Assembly (NCBI GenBank): GCA_032768795.1
Contig: CP136496.1
Span: 868,001 to 932,000 of the forward strand
DNA length: 64,000 nt
Origin: Tremella fuciformis
Taxonomy: Eukaryota; Basidiomycota; Tremellomycetes; Tremellales; Tremellaceae
Direction of reading: 5' to 3'
Shown here: positions 12,320 through 21,542 of the stretch, one piece after another
Position numbering within the stretch: the stretch's first letter is position 1
Layout: each line of letters begins with the position of its first letter
Notes under the pieces: model-generated
The model's input: the letters and a program-made list of their open reading frames with translations, nothing else
What the model was told of the DNA's origin: nothing
Database searches by the model: none
Program-made: the position numbers and the translations under genes

Positions 12320-12485
12320 ATGTCTAACGGAACCAAAGAACAAGGAATTGCATTAGGTTTTCCAAATTGCCTGAGAACCAATAACTTGAATACCTGATTA
12401 GAAATTCAGAGCTAAAAAAGAATTGAAATAACGAGCTACGCCCTATCGCGCACTTTCCTGCACGATCTACCTAGTCTCATCGTCA

Positions 12486-12505
12486 TCTCTCTCTCTCTCT
12501 CTCTC
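12486..12505 (+). repeat. TC dinucleotide repeat in the E2 gene leader
   Basis: Ten uninterrupted TC units about 120 bases upstream of the E2 start codon, within a C+T-rich stretch typical of promoters or leaders in this window. Confidence 0.7.
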
Positions 12506-12622
12506 ACATCCCTTCCTGCCGTCTCACCACTCATATTCGTCTCTTTGGTCACTCTAAACAGCACCGCAGCGATCCCACTCCTGATCGAAACCCGTCTCGT
12601 AGCCGCTCGCCATACCCTCACC

Positions 12623-13426
12623 ATGACATCGACGTCCTCACGACGCATCACCAAGGTGCGGCAGCTTCCTCCTCCCTTGTCCTCCGCGGCTGCGTCACCC
12701 AGTTCGCAGGCGCAAGAATCGAGGGCTGACATGTTTGCAGGAGCTGAACGAGATGTTCACCGAGCCTCTGCAGGGAATCGAGGTCGTCCCGCATGAGAAC
12801 AACATCCAAAAGTGGGACGTCGCCATCGCCGGTCCTGTGCGTAGTACATCTAGGGGACGACGAGGGGGGAACTGAAGGAATAGCCGGGCTCGCCTTACGT
12901 CGGAGGCACATTTCACCTGAATGTCGAGTTTGCGCACGACTATCCATTTCGAGCACCTCAGGTGCGCCTTGTCCTCTCTTTCAGCTTAGCCTTTGATTGA
13001 CGCTCAGATCAAGTTCAAGACCAAGATTTACCACCCTAACATCGACTCGGACGGAAGGTCCGCGTGATCACCATGACTCTCGTCTCAGGGCTGACCTCCA
13101 GTATATGTCTCGGGATTCTGAAGACAGATCAATGGAAGCCGTCGACGAAGATGACACATGGTCAGCTCCACAGGTCCACCTCGATGTCAGCTGACAGCCA
13201 GTCCTCGTCTCGATATACGATCTGATCGAAACACCCAACCCCGATGACCCGCTCGTCTCTTCCATCGTGATGCCCTGCTCCTCGCACGTGAACCTTGGCT
13301 GATTCCAGGCTGAACAGTACCGCTCAGACCGAAAAGCTTTCAACAAGAAGGCCGCAGAATCTACCGCCCAGGTTGGTCGTGTGCCATGAGAGTTGTCACC
13401 TGACTGACATCCAGTATGCGCGATAA
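12623..13426 (+). CDS. Ubiquitin-conjugating enzyme E2
   Basis: Eight exons assemble without conflict: 12623-12655, 12741-12836, 12884-12961, 13008-13057, 13102-13160, 13202-13266, 13309-13371 and 13415-13426. The product is 151 residues, the normal size of a minimal UBC fold. The N-terminal helix starts SRRITKELNEM. The core includes FAHDYPFRAPQIKFKTKIYHP, the HPN motif and the active-site cysteine in SICLGIL. It carries forward QWKPSTK, resembling the WKPATK region of UbcH7/UBE2L-type enzymes, and NPDDPLVSSIAEQY as in Ubc4/5 enzymes. It would transfer ubiquitin (or a related modifier) from E1 to E3 in cytosol or nucleus. The exact subfamily cannot be settled by eye. Exons are very short (12-96 nt), making this the most finely split gene in the window. 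Confidence 0.9.
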
Positions 13427-13636
13427 GGAATGGAGGATGTCTCTTTCAGAACTTGAGCCGTCATGAGCATCGACAATTCACCTATGTCTGTACCACCCCA
13501 TTATGCATCTCGACAGATACTTGCGCAGGCAAGAAGGCAACAACCGGCCTGGGCAATGGGGGATCCCCAGTATCCCTCTTCACGAATGACTTGAGGTGGA
13601 CAAGCGTCACGAACCTGCCTCTGCACACTTGTCAGA

Positions 13637-14846
13637 TCATGACCCGCCGAAACTACCGCCGATGTTCCCCGCAGCATTGGCGCCTGAAGTGATCGCCTCC
13701 TTCCTCTTGCGCCGCCTGATGAGCCTCGGATCCCAGTAGACAATCATGGCTTCGGTGCCGCGAAGGTCGGGCGTCTCTTGCACTCGTACAGGCTGTCCAT
13801 TGATGATTTGCGTCGTCATGGTGGGCAGGTCCGGCGCGTCAGGCGGAAGGTAGTGCGGCAGACCGGTGGACTCCTCTCGGGCCTTGCGCCTCGCTTTCTC
13901 GCGCCACGTCTCTTTGATGTGCGGCGGGGGTGGGTAGAAATCCCTACTTCGTCAGCTTGATGTCTCTGGTCCTTACGCAGGCCTCACTGAAGCTGCTCTC
14001 GTCAGCGAAGCACGCGCTCATCGGGGCAGACCTACCGCTCCTCTAGAGGTGCAGCAGCCCATCGTGGCCTCGAGTTGACGACAATAATTGGGGCAGTGAT
14101 GGCCGCCTGAACGTCAGCATGGGTCGTTAAGTACATGCGCTGATGCTCGGGCTCGCCGCTCGACCCATGGACACGCGGCGTCAAAGGACGGGTCGTCTCC
14201 GTGTGCTGTGCTGTCGGAGTATGGAGTGGCGTCCAAAGCGCATCAATGCGAGAGGACTGTGTCTCATCATCATCAGAGACCAAGCGCGGCCCGACGAGCG
14301 GGATGGACGTGTGGGCGATGCCAATCACATCATTGCATGGCGTACAGTCTTAAATCATTCTTTGGTCAATCCATTTGCATCCGAACTCAGTATCCACGGT
14401 GGTCGCAGAGTCGTGGAGCTCATACATTCCCCAAGCGCTCTCGTACGGCTTACCATAATTGATCGTTACTTCTGTAGCGCCCGACGTGAGTGCTGCGCGC
14501 AGCCCCCTCTGCACCGCAGCCGGACTGTGGACGACGTAATCGTGCTGCTGCGTAGAGGTACGTATGAGCGCCCACATCTCAGAGTCGCCGTTCGTAGCCG
14601 TGCCGCCGTCGACTCGCACGTACAGGTCGAGAGGTCGGAGCTCCTCGCCCTGGAATCAGCGCACGTCGGCGCGGTCAGAGTGGCCATACGCACGGTTTTC
14701 AGATTGGTCCGGACCTGGGTGTAGGTCCAGGGCGGCTGTGGAGCTTGACTGGGCGCACACATGCCATAAAACTGTTGGAATCACTTGGATTGAGGGGTTG
14801 AAGTCTCCCAAGAGCGTGAGAGCGTCAGGTCCGAAAGCTGCGACAT
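13637..14846 (-). CDS. Unrecognised protein, about 300 residues
   Basis: The ATG at 14846 opens MSQLSDLTLSRSWETS. Exons then join by frame: an intron with donor GTGATT ends at a CAG near 14752; a second with donor GTGCGT ends near 14655; a third with donor GTAAGC ends TTTAAG near 14345, removing an in-frame TAA; and a fourth of about 100 nt lies near 13942-14040. Readable parts include DLYVRVDGGTATNGDSEMWA, INYDCTPCNDVIGIAHTSIP, a Thr/Pro-rich linker, MYLTTHADVQAAITAPIIVV, FYPPPPHIKETWREKARRKA and a basic C-terminus WDPRLIRRRKRKEAITSGA ending in a Gly-rich tail. There is no signal peptide and no clear membrane span. Third-position GC is high throughout, supporting coding. I do not recognise the family. 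The third intron is the weakest join: without it the frame would stop near 14350. Confidence 0.5.
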
Positions 14847-14966
14847 CGTGTGTGTTCGACGACTGAGGACTGGTCTGCTTGGGAATGTAGGACCATATGC
14901 GTGAGAGCCTACTTATACACTCCCCGCCACACACGTTGCTTGGCGCCAGTACGAAAGGCCTGACAG

Positions 14967-15394
14967 TCAAGGAACCCCGAAGAATGGAGCGTGCGCGACG
15001 GCAAAGAGCTTTGCCGCCTGGCATTTCAGCGCGTGAAAGCTCCGACCACGCGCCGCTTTGTCAAGCGCGAAGGCTCGAAGACCGAGACCTTCTCCAACGG
15101 CAACTGGTGAGAGCGCTGGCGATGGGCCCTGCGTGGGATCATGCGGGGCTACTCTTCAAGCGGCCTCCGCTCATACCGTGCGAGGAGAAGAGAGGGCAAT
15201 CTCCGACATCTTGGCAGTCTTACAGCGGCAAAAATGGCGGCTTCGTGCTGCGCAAGCCCTCTGTTGGCGTAAGGACCTCTCGACGATCGCTTAGTCCTTG
15301 TTTCAGAGTCTCTAGAGCTCGGAGCTGGTATGCATGGTCGAATGTCTCGCGCGCCCTGTTCAGCAAAGACGCATGGACTGGTTTGCGCACGGAT
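14967..15394 (+). CDS. Possible plus-strand gene of unknown function (incomplete model)
   Basis: A frame opening just after a CTGACAG acceptor at 14961-14966 has strong third-position GC bias and reads like protein: RNPEEWSVRDGKELCRLAFQ, then TTRRFVKREGSKTETFSNGN. It appears to continue after an intron (donor GTGAGA at 15107, acceptor near 15225) as GKNGGFVLRKPSVG. After a GTAAGG...TAG intron it may end as VECLARPVQQRRMDWFAHG at 15394. A competing reading of the last part, RSWYAWSNVSRALFSKDAW, is also open to 15538. No ATG-bearing first exon could be assigned upstream, where the minus-strand gene begins at 14846. It may be a real divergent gene with a missed first exon or a decayed gene. No family is recognised. 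Confidence 0.35.
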
Positions 15395-15572
15395 GACACG
15401 ACCTCGACAAAATGGGCAGGCACCTACGATCCTCTGACCGTCCCCAGCGAGCGTCAACTAGGAAGAAGGGCGAAGGCGCACATCAAAGGAGGTCGTCGAG
15501 CACAGAGTACAAACCGATGCATGAATGGGAACAAATAAACACGAGCCTCATATAGCGACCGTACAGAGAACG

Positions 15573-17014
15573 CTACGCACAACCGTCTCGGTCAGAAGAC
15601 GTTCCCCCTTCTCGCCTTTCCTGCAGAGAATCTATATCTTTTGCCCACGGGAAACGCACTGAGGGTCCTGGAAGAATGCCTTGCTGTTCCCGATCCTCAA
15701 GTTTCCAGGTCGATGACCTTGTCAAGTCGGGAGACTCGCTTTCTGTTGTTTCGTCGAATTGCATCTGAGTGGACGTCATTGTTCCCGGCATGTCCATCTC
15801 CGGTGTGGGGATGTCGATAGTGTCAAGTGTAGGTGCACTGGTCATCGTGGTCGATCCGTAGTCTGCGGAAGGGCTCGAGGCGTCTTCTAGATTTGGCCCG
15901 GCTTCCCTTGCGCCATTGTTGATCTGATCCTCATTTGGGGGCAAGAAAAGGGCTTCGAGTGCGGCTCGACCGACCGACCGGCTCAGCGTTTCTCGGGTGA
16001 AGAGAGCCTCGACGTCATGCTCGCTTTCTGTTGTCGGGGACATGAGCTCCTCTTCTCCGGGAACAGTCATCATCCCGAGACTGGGCGGGCGATTCGGGGT
16101 CGTCGTATTCGCGATTATGATATGTGCTGCGTGATGGGATTGTTGGCCGGGAAGCATGGGAAGAGGATCCGCACGCGCTGGGGGCGTGGATGGGATCTCC
16201 GGCCGTGGAAGGTCGTCGAAGGGAGAAACTGGCCGGAAAGCACGGTCGTCGTGGTCGTACACTAGTGTCATGACTGGTGTGGTCAACTGCTCCCCTACCT
16301 CACTCTCGCTCGTCGAGACATTGGCCGACGGAGACGGGGACATGTCCGGTGTGAGTGCTGGAGTTTTGCCGGCGCCCTCGACGGGATCGGCCAAGAGATA
16401 GTCAGAGTTGAGGATGACGTCCATTAAACGAGCCGAGACTGGCGATGTTCGGCCATCGCTGCTGAGCCATTCGCTATCACGTCGATCATCTTCGGGCGCG
16501 ACCTCCGAAGAGAAAGCGAGACTATCGTCTGCAATTTGGGTGGGCGCCTGATCGATCGGGACAAGAGCTGCTGCGCGTTCCGGGGAGGGACCTGTCTGAA
16601 CGGGCAACACTACGCTCGTCGTTTGGTCGGGAGAGTACCGCCCTTCCAACATGTTCGACCCTGCAGTCGCGTTGTCTGTCATGCGCAACGCCCGATCTCC
16701 TCGGACGGGGACCACCTGAGCTGTCGCCAGCGGTCCATCGCGAGACTGCAAGACATGTTGGTGCCGGTGCGAGCTTCGAGCGGGAGCTTCGTCGGTGAGG
16801 TATGAGGGGCGACGCGATGCAGGCGGAGGACCGATGCCTTGGGAAACACGAGGCAGCTCATCAATTGCAGAGACCGAGAAACATCTGAAGAGACTGAATG
16901 CCGAGCGACGCGACCCTGCACATTAGATAACGCGGGACGGACCAGCTGTGGCGTACTCGATTCGGGGGTGTGGCTTCGGCGTTGTCGAGATTGTGTTGAC
17001 TCAGCAGCGGGCAT
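15573..17014 (-). CDS. Disordered Ser/Thr/Pro-rich protein of unknown function
   Basis: The probable start is the ATG at 17014 (MPAAESTQSRQRRSHTPESS). A short intron (donor GTCCGT, acceptor TCTTCAG near 16878) leads into a long exon that runs uninterrupted to the stop at 15573. The product is about 450 residues, rich in Pro, Ser, Thr, Asp and Glu, with stretches such as PPPASRRPSYLTDEAPARSS and many SP/TP pairs that would suit proline-directed kinases. There is no folded domain, signal peptide or membrane span in this model. A hydrophobic stretch can be read further upstream in the same frame (about 17130-17240), but its codons look like C+T-rich leader rather than coding. Function unknown; possibly a signalling or cell-cycle scaffold, purely by composition. 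Confidence 0.55.
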
Positions 17015-17509
17015 GGCGGTATCGAGAGGGAGACGTCTGGTGAGTACACTTTGGGTCTGGCCGAGGGAGTGGAGCGAAGGAGGGGAAAGTCGAGGGATGG
17101 CCGACGAGAGACAACAAGGCAAACTCAAGGAAGAAGGAACGAGAAGCACGTTGAACGTGAGGAGCGGAGAGAGAATGCAAGAAGACATCAAGAAGACACA
17201 TAGCGAGTGAGCAGGAATGCGGACGCGTGACGGCATGTCAGGCGTATAGACCGATCGCGACGATTTGGTCGGTAGGTCGCGTTCGAAGTGTCGAGGGGCA
17301 GGTGGACATCTTCTTGAGGAGGACGGCATGCGGACAGAGGAGCGGCGAGACTAGTTGCCTCTTCATGTTACACGTCTCTAGGCTCTTCTCGGGGTCTGCA
17401 GAGCAATTGCTGCACGCATGTTGTCGCCCAAGGTCGGCGCCTCTTCGAGTTCGTCTCGAAATCGAGTGGGACGGTCGGGAAAGCGAGAAGTCGACGAGGG
17501 CCTTCAGGC
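17015..17509. other. Intergenic region upstream of the disordered-protein gene
   Basis: 495 bases between the start of the 15573-17014 gene and the stop of the Cys-rich gene, both on the minus strand. It presumably holds the promoter of the former and the 3' end of the latter. Open frames here lack coding-like codon use. No structured element seen. Confidence 0.4.
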
Positions 17510-17956
17510 TCAAAGCTGCGACTCGCTCCGTTGCCTGGCACCGTCGACATCTACTCCAAGTTCTCTTAGCTGTTGCGTCTCCCTCCTGGTGAGATTCCCT
17601 TGATCGCCACCGCAGCATCCCCCGCAATAGGAAAAGTCGTCCCCTTTACTGGAGCAAGGTCAATTAGACCAGGGACAGCCAGGCGATGGACTCACCCAGC
17701 GCACTCGGCACAGTCAAATCCTGTCCCTCCTCGAATCCTGAGCGGGGGTGACGGTCGGCCGTGCTTCTTCGCTGCTGGTCAGTGACCCAGGATTGCCCGA
17801 AGAAGTGGACGTACCTAGTTGACGAGCCTTTGTGGGGGTGAACAACCACTCGATGAGCCACAACATGTCAGACTTCGAGGGATCCGAGGGAATCAGCCTG
17901 ATTGCGATGTCCAAGACGGCGATGCAGGGGCGCAGCTGCAAGCTCGATACATGCAT
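17510..17956 (-). CDS. Small cysteine-rich protein of unknown function, about 118 residues
   Basis: The ATG at 17956 follows an in-frame stop. Three exons join exactly: the first ends before GTACGT, an intron of about 44 nt ends GACCAGCAG, a second intron starts GTGAGT and ends CTCCAG near 17649. The N-terminal part is a hydrophobic, helix-like segment (LRPCIAVLDIAIRLIPSD, then MLWLIEWLFTPTKARQL). The C-terminal part carries two close cysteine pairs, DCAECAGKGDDFSYCGGCC, a possible metal site, followed by TRRETQQLRELGVDVDG. I do not recognise the family. The splice sites are good and the product stays open throughout, but the small size keeps confidence moderate. An upstream exon in 17960-18220 (minus) cannot be ruled out. 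Confidence 0.45.
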
Positions 17957-18671
17957 AGCGTGTTAGATTCGGGCGTGTTTCCGTTGCAGTGCCCGCCAAG
18001 ACATCCGCCCGGAAGAGGTGTCCCCCCACGGTACAGTCTCCCACGGTCGACAAGGTATAGTCCGTTGGAAAGTGACCGAGTCTGTGTCCGTTTGGTGTCG
18101 CCGCATCACCATCCGCCCATGCGCCATGGATGCCGATAACCCTTTCGGCAGTGCACGCCGTTTTCGTCAGGCCCGACGACATCCCATTGACCGATCTCAA
18201 CAACAGAGTGCAGAACATTTACAGTGTCCGACCCGAACAGGGTACAGGAGCACGACTCGCTTTCCGCGACGAGCGTTCTCCTCTCCTCTCCCAGCCTGTC
18301 CTCTGTCAATGTGTGTTTGTTTGTGCTTTGCTGATGGATTCGATCCAAGGGCGTCGGCCTTCCTTTGGATTGATGGCTTTGATGCGCCCCCCGTTTGCCC
18401 CTGACTCTAGCGATCCTTACCAGATACCACCCGACCCTTCAACCAACGTCGGTCCCTCCTATCACTGCTGCGGCCTGGTCGGGGGACCAAGAGCACTGAG
18501 ACAAGCAACGCGAGGCGTGGGGGCGTAGAGAGTGTTCCTTTCTTCCCTCGTTTTGCTTCACCGCACATGTTGCTGTAGAGTAGTTGTAGCTCACACCCTC
18601 ACTCGTATTGTAACAACATTTCGCCTGACGCGCCAAGCCCGCCTCTCGCAGGCTGACACCGGTCGAGCATC
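17957..18671. other. Divergent intergenic region
   Basis: 715 bases between the Cys-rich gene (minus) and the DUF4203 protein gene (plus). A minus-strand open frame at 17868-18218 has mildly coding-like codons but no clear splice connection. The stretch before 18672 looks like an ordinary promoter and leader. Confidence 0.4.
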
Positions 18672-21335
18672 ATGCGCCTCCTTCCGCTCGCCGCCCTCGT
18701 CCTCCACGCAGTTGTGGCTTACTCGCAGTCGAGCGCATCAGCATCAGGTTCGACCACACCATCGACTTCACTCTCGGGCTCTAGCACGGCATCTGCAACA
18801 CCATCATCCAGTGGCAACTCGACTGCAGCTCACGATGTTATAACCACTACCATCACGTCCATGGTCTCTTCCGGCTCCGCCTCGGCCACACCGACCACCT
18901 TCGTCCTAACGCTTACGCTCAACTCGTCTGCTCCAGCCAACACCTCATCCGTAAACAACACCGTCGCAGGTAACGCGACCATCGCCAACACCACCGCAGC
19001 AGCATGGAACGAGACCGACGCATGGCTTCCATTCCATGTCAGACTCGACCCGGCATACGGCGTGCTCGGGGCAGTGTTGATCATTAGCGGAGTACCTGTC
19101 GCCGGCCTCGGCGGCAAGAACAGATGGTGCGCTGGCATTGCTTGTCTCCAGCTTGAGCTCACCATACAGGTCATCCCTGGCCATCGTCTCAGGCTATTCT
19201 CTCATGCTCTTCACCCTGGTCATGATCCTGCGCTTTGGCGTCGAGCCAGACCTCCAGCCGCCATCTCCAAATCCGCCGTCGCAGACACTCAGAGGCCTCT
19301 ACCTCCTGGCGTGCCTCATCACGGCTTTTATCGGTGCAGCCATTGGCATCTTCGTGTACAAGTTTGCGAAATACTGGATCTGTGCCACTGGCGGCTTCTC
19401 ACTGGGGTGGTTCTTGCTCGCGACCAAGTCGGGCGGGCTCATCACCTCTGTACTCGGTCGATGGGGCCTTCTCGGCGGACTGACGGTCGGGTCGTTCGTT
19501 TGCGGCCTGGTGCCGATACTGCACGAGCACATGATCCTGTTGTCGACAGCACTCGTCGGTGCAACTGCAGTCACCCTTGGCATCGACTGCTATACCCGAG
19601 CGGGTCTGAAGGAGGTCAGTCGCTAAGTTTTCGTGTTGTACATGAGACTCATACCCAGTTCTACATCTATAACCTCGGCTTTCACAGTCTCTTCCCGGCA
19701 CTCAACGGCCTCAAATACCCCCTGCTCCAGACCATGGAGATTGAGCTCGGCGTGTTGGGTGCGATCGTGGTCATTGGCGGCGCAATCCAATTCCGCCTGC
19801 TCAACATCCTCCAGAAACGCATGAAACAGATGAGAGAAGAGGAAGAAGCCCGGATCGACGCCGAGGAAGTGGCAAAGGCTGCTGAACGGTTCAAGAACCT
19901 CGGCTCAGAGATGAGCGAATGGGAAGAGAAGCACGGCAAAGGCGCAACATCAGGTAGCTCGACACCTCAGACCCCTCTATTCGGCGAACAAGCTGCCCAG
20001 GCCAGGATGTCTTACATGGACGCGGAGGGTTCTGACTCGCGACGTCGCCCGTCTTCAACGTTCAGCCTCCTGCGTCCCTCACCAGCGTCCAATCGCCACA
20101 CTGGTGACTATGATGCTCTTGGAGCGGAATCGCCCCTCTTGACTGGCGGCGCACCCATGATTGGTCCCAGTGATACTCCTACGATCTCGAAATTCGAGGG
20201 TCTGGAGGAGTTCACCGTGCCCGATGCCTCGCCTGCGATAGCCCCACCGAAAGGAAAGGAAGCTGTCGACCCGGAACTCGAGAGCAAGATGCGTCTCCTC
20301 GAAGAGGTAAAGAAGGCCCGTGCCGAGCTTCGTGGCTCGATCGACCGCATGCGAGCTGCCACGCCGAGCCCCTCCATCTTGTCCCGTCTCGACCCAGCCC
20401 GGTCGGGTGCCGCCACCCCGACGGCCACCGCCCTCAGCGACGACCGTGGTCGCCGGTTGTCCAATGCGAGCTCACAGATACTAGATCGGACCGAAGCCAA
20501 AAGAGTGACGACTCCCAGTGAGTGGGACACGTACGTCAGCGAGCGACAAATTATCACTCCCCCGCCCGTGCCATCTCCCGGCATACCGACGGCCGCTTCG
20601 ATGCAGCGACCTCCTTCGGACGAGCAGCACAGCTCTCATGGTGTTATAGGCAACCTCGAGGTGCTCGATGACCGCAGAGATCGTGTCAGGAGCATGCACG
20701 AGTTCTCCGCCGTGCCTATCGGGCAGGGGCTGGGCGGGAGGTCACGAGAGACATCTCGCAGGTCAATGCAAGAGTTTGCCTCAGCTCGACCGCAATCTCA
20801 GCTTGTATCGCTTTCCGACCGTCCCCAAGACTCCGGCCGAAGGTCGACGTACCACGAGAATCTAGGCGCACCCGTCATCATCGGTAATGCCGCATCCGCC
20901 CGCGCTTCTTCATCTGCATTACAGCCGCCACCCAAGATGCAGCGATCCATGACGTACGAGGAGCTCACGGACCGTCATCGAAAACGCTTGTCGGAGCTGC
21001 AGAACCCTGTGACGAGCAAGATGAAGGAAGAGGTCGATATTGCCCAGGCCAAAGCCAAGTGGGAGGCACAAAAGCGTCGAGAAAAAGCAGAGATGGTGAA
21101 TCGAGAACGAGCGCGCAAGCCCAGCGAAGGGGAGACTTCGCGCACCGGGCACGGTCAGGCGAGTAGCAGAGGCCGGGATAAGATGGAGGTGTTGAAGACG
21201 ACAGATGAATGGAGGCGGAGTGTGAGTATGGACGCGGACGGCTTCAAGGTGCTTGCTCCGCCCCGCCAGAGACAGGAGAGCGGCAATCGAGCACTAGACC
21301 CGCGAAGAGGCAGCTCGTACGGCTTCCCATCATGA
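18672..21335 (+). CDS. DUF4203 (TM7S3/TMEM198-like) multi-span membrane protein
   Basis: Exons 18672-19126, 19170-19614 and 19659-21335 give about 858 residues. There is a signal peptide (MRLLPLAALVLHAVVAYSQ), then a Ser/Thr/Asn-rich, probably heavily glycosylated ectodomain. About seven hydrophobic spans follow (19060-19800), including AYGVLGAVLIISGVPVAGLG, YLLACLITAFIGAAIGIFVY and GLITSVLGRWGLLGGLTVGS, matching the TM7S3/TM198-like domain. The long cytoplasmic tail contains a charged helix (LQKRMKQMREEEEARIDAEE) and a disordered Ser/Pro/Arg region with another basic coiled coil near the end. Human TMEM198 has been linked to Wnt receptor phosphorylation; the role in fungi is not known. The N-terminal glycosylated stalk suggests a plasma-membrane or secretory-pathway protein. 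The two introns are 43 and 44 nt and contain no stop in the first exon's frame (see findings). Confidence 0.85.
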   Translation: MRLLPLAALVLHAVVAYSQSSASASGSTTPSTSLSGSSTASATPSSSGNSTAAHDVITTTITSMVSSGSASATPTTFVLTLTLNSSAPANTSSVNNTVAGNATIANTTAAAWNETDAWLPFHVRLDPAYGVLGAVLIISGVPVAGLGGKNRWCAGIACLQLELTIQVIPGHRLRLFSHALHPGHDPALWRRARPPAAISKSAVADTQRPLPPGVPHHGFYRCSHWHLRVQVCEILDLCHWRLLTGVVLARDQVGRAHHLCTRSMGPSRRTDGRVVRLRPGADTARAHDPVVDSTRRCNCSHPWHRLLYPSGSEGGQSLSFRVVHETHTQFYIYNLGFHSLFPALNGLKYPLLQTMEIELGVLGAIVVIGGAIQFRLLNILQKRMKQMREEEEARIDAEEVAKAAERFKNLGSEMSEWEEKHGKGATSGSSTPQTPLFGEQAAQARMSYMDAEGSDSRRRPSSTFSLLRPSPASNRHTGDYDALGAESPLLTGGAPMIGPSDTPTISKFEGLEEFTVPDASPAIAPPKGKEAVDPELESKMRLLEEVKKARAELRGSIDRMRAATPSPSILSRLDPARSGAATPTATALSDDRGRRLSNASSQILDRTEAKRVTTPSEWDTYVSERQIITPPPVPSPGIPTAASMQRPPSDEQHSSHGVIGNLEVLDDRRDRVRSMHEFSAVPIGQGLGGRSRETSRRSMQEFASARPQSQLVSLSDRPQDSGRRSTYHENLGAPVIIGNAASARASSSALQPPPKMQRSMTYEELTDRHRKRLSELQNPVTSKMKEEVDIAQAKAKWEAQKRREKAEMVNRERARKPSEGETSRTGHGQASSRGRDKMEVLKTTDEWRRSVSMDADGFKVLAPPRQRQESGNRALDPRRGSSYGFPS

Positions 21336-21542
21336 TTCGAGCACGATCAACACGGAATGGACAATGTCTGCAGCGGACAATCACAATAGCAATCTAGTAC
21401 ACGCTCATTGACGAATATCTCACGACCATCACCGGCATACCGTACAAGGACATTGACTCGTAGTTTGTGCAGCATGAGATGAGTGCATGTAACGATGCCC
21501 ACTGTTGATACAACACGCTTCCGCTTCCTCCCTTATCCCATC

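Larger units (their letters stand above)
11559..12622. other. AT-richer non-coding block between divergent genes, rich in palindromes
   Basis: 1.06 kb between the beta-helix gene start and the E2 enzyme start. From about 11720 to 12430 base composition falls clearly in GC compared with neighbours and all frames are broken. It contains several imperfect palindromes: AGATC/GATCT arms around 11948-11982, GGCATGC/GCATGCC arms at 12126-12161, and a perfect hairpin series at 12227-12319. An 11-base motif CCAAATTGCCT occurs near 11923 and again near 12362. From about 12440 the C+T-rich E2 leader begins. This could be an eroded mobile element or a structured RNA; no coding remnant was found. Confidence 0.5.

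Noticed and set aside
13980..14035. A 16-base micro-exon between two apparent introns of the 13637-14846 gene
   Set aside because: It would break the reading frame into the next conserved piece, while one longer intron keeps it.
15149..15457. Minus-strand frames (such as one reading RARETFDHAYQLRALETLKQ) as extra exons of the 13637-14846 gene
   Set aside because: Third-position GC is weaker than on the plus strand, no splice connection was found, and the minus gene has a good ATG at 14846.
16679..17329. Hydrophobic stretch upstream of the disordered-protein gene as a signal or membrane segment
   Set aside because: Codon use is that of a C+T-rich leader, and the downstream ATG at 17014 is a better start.
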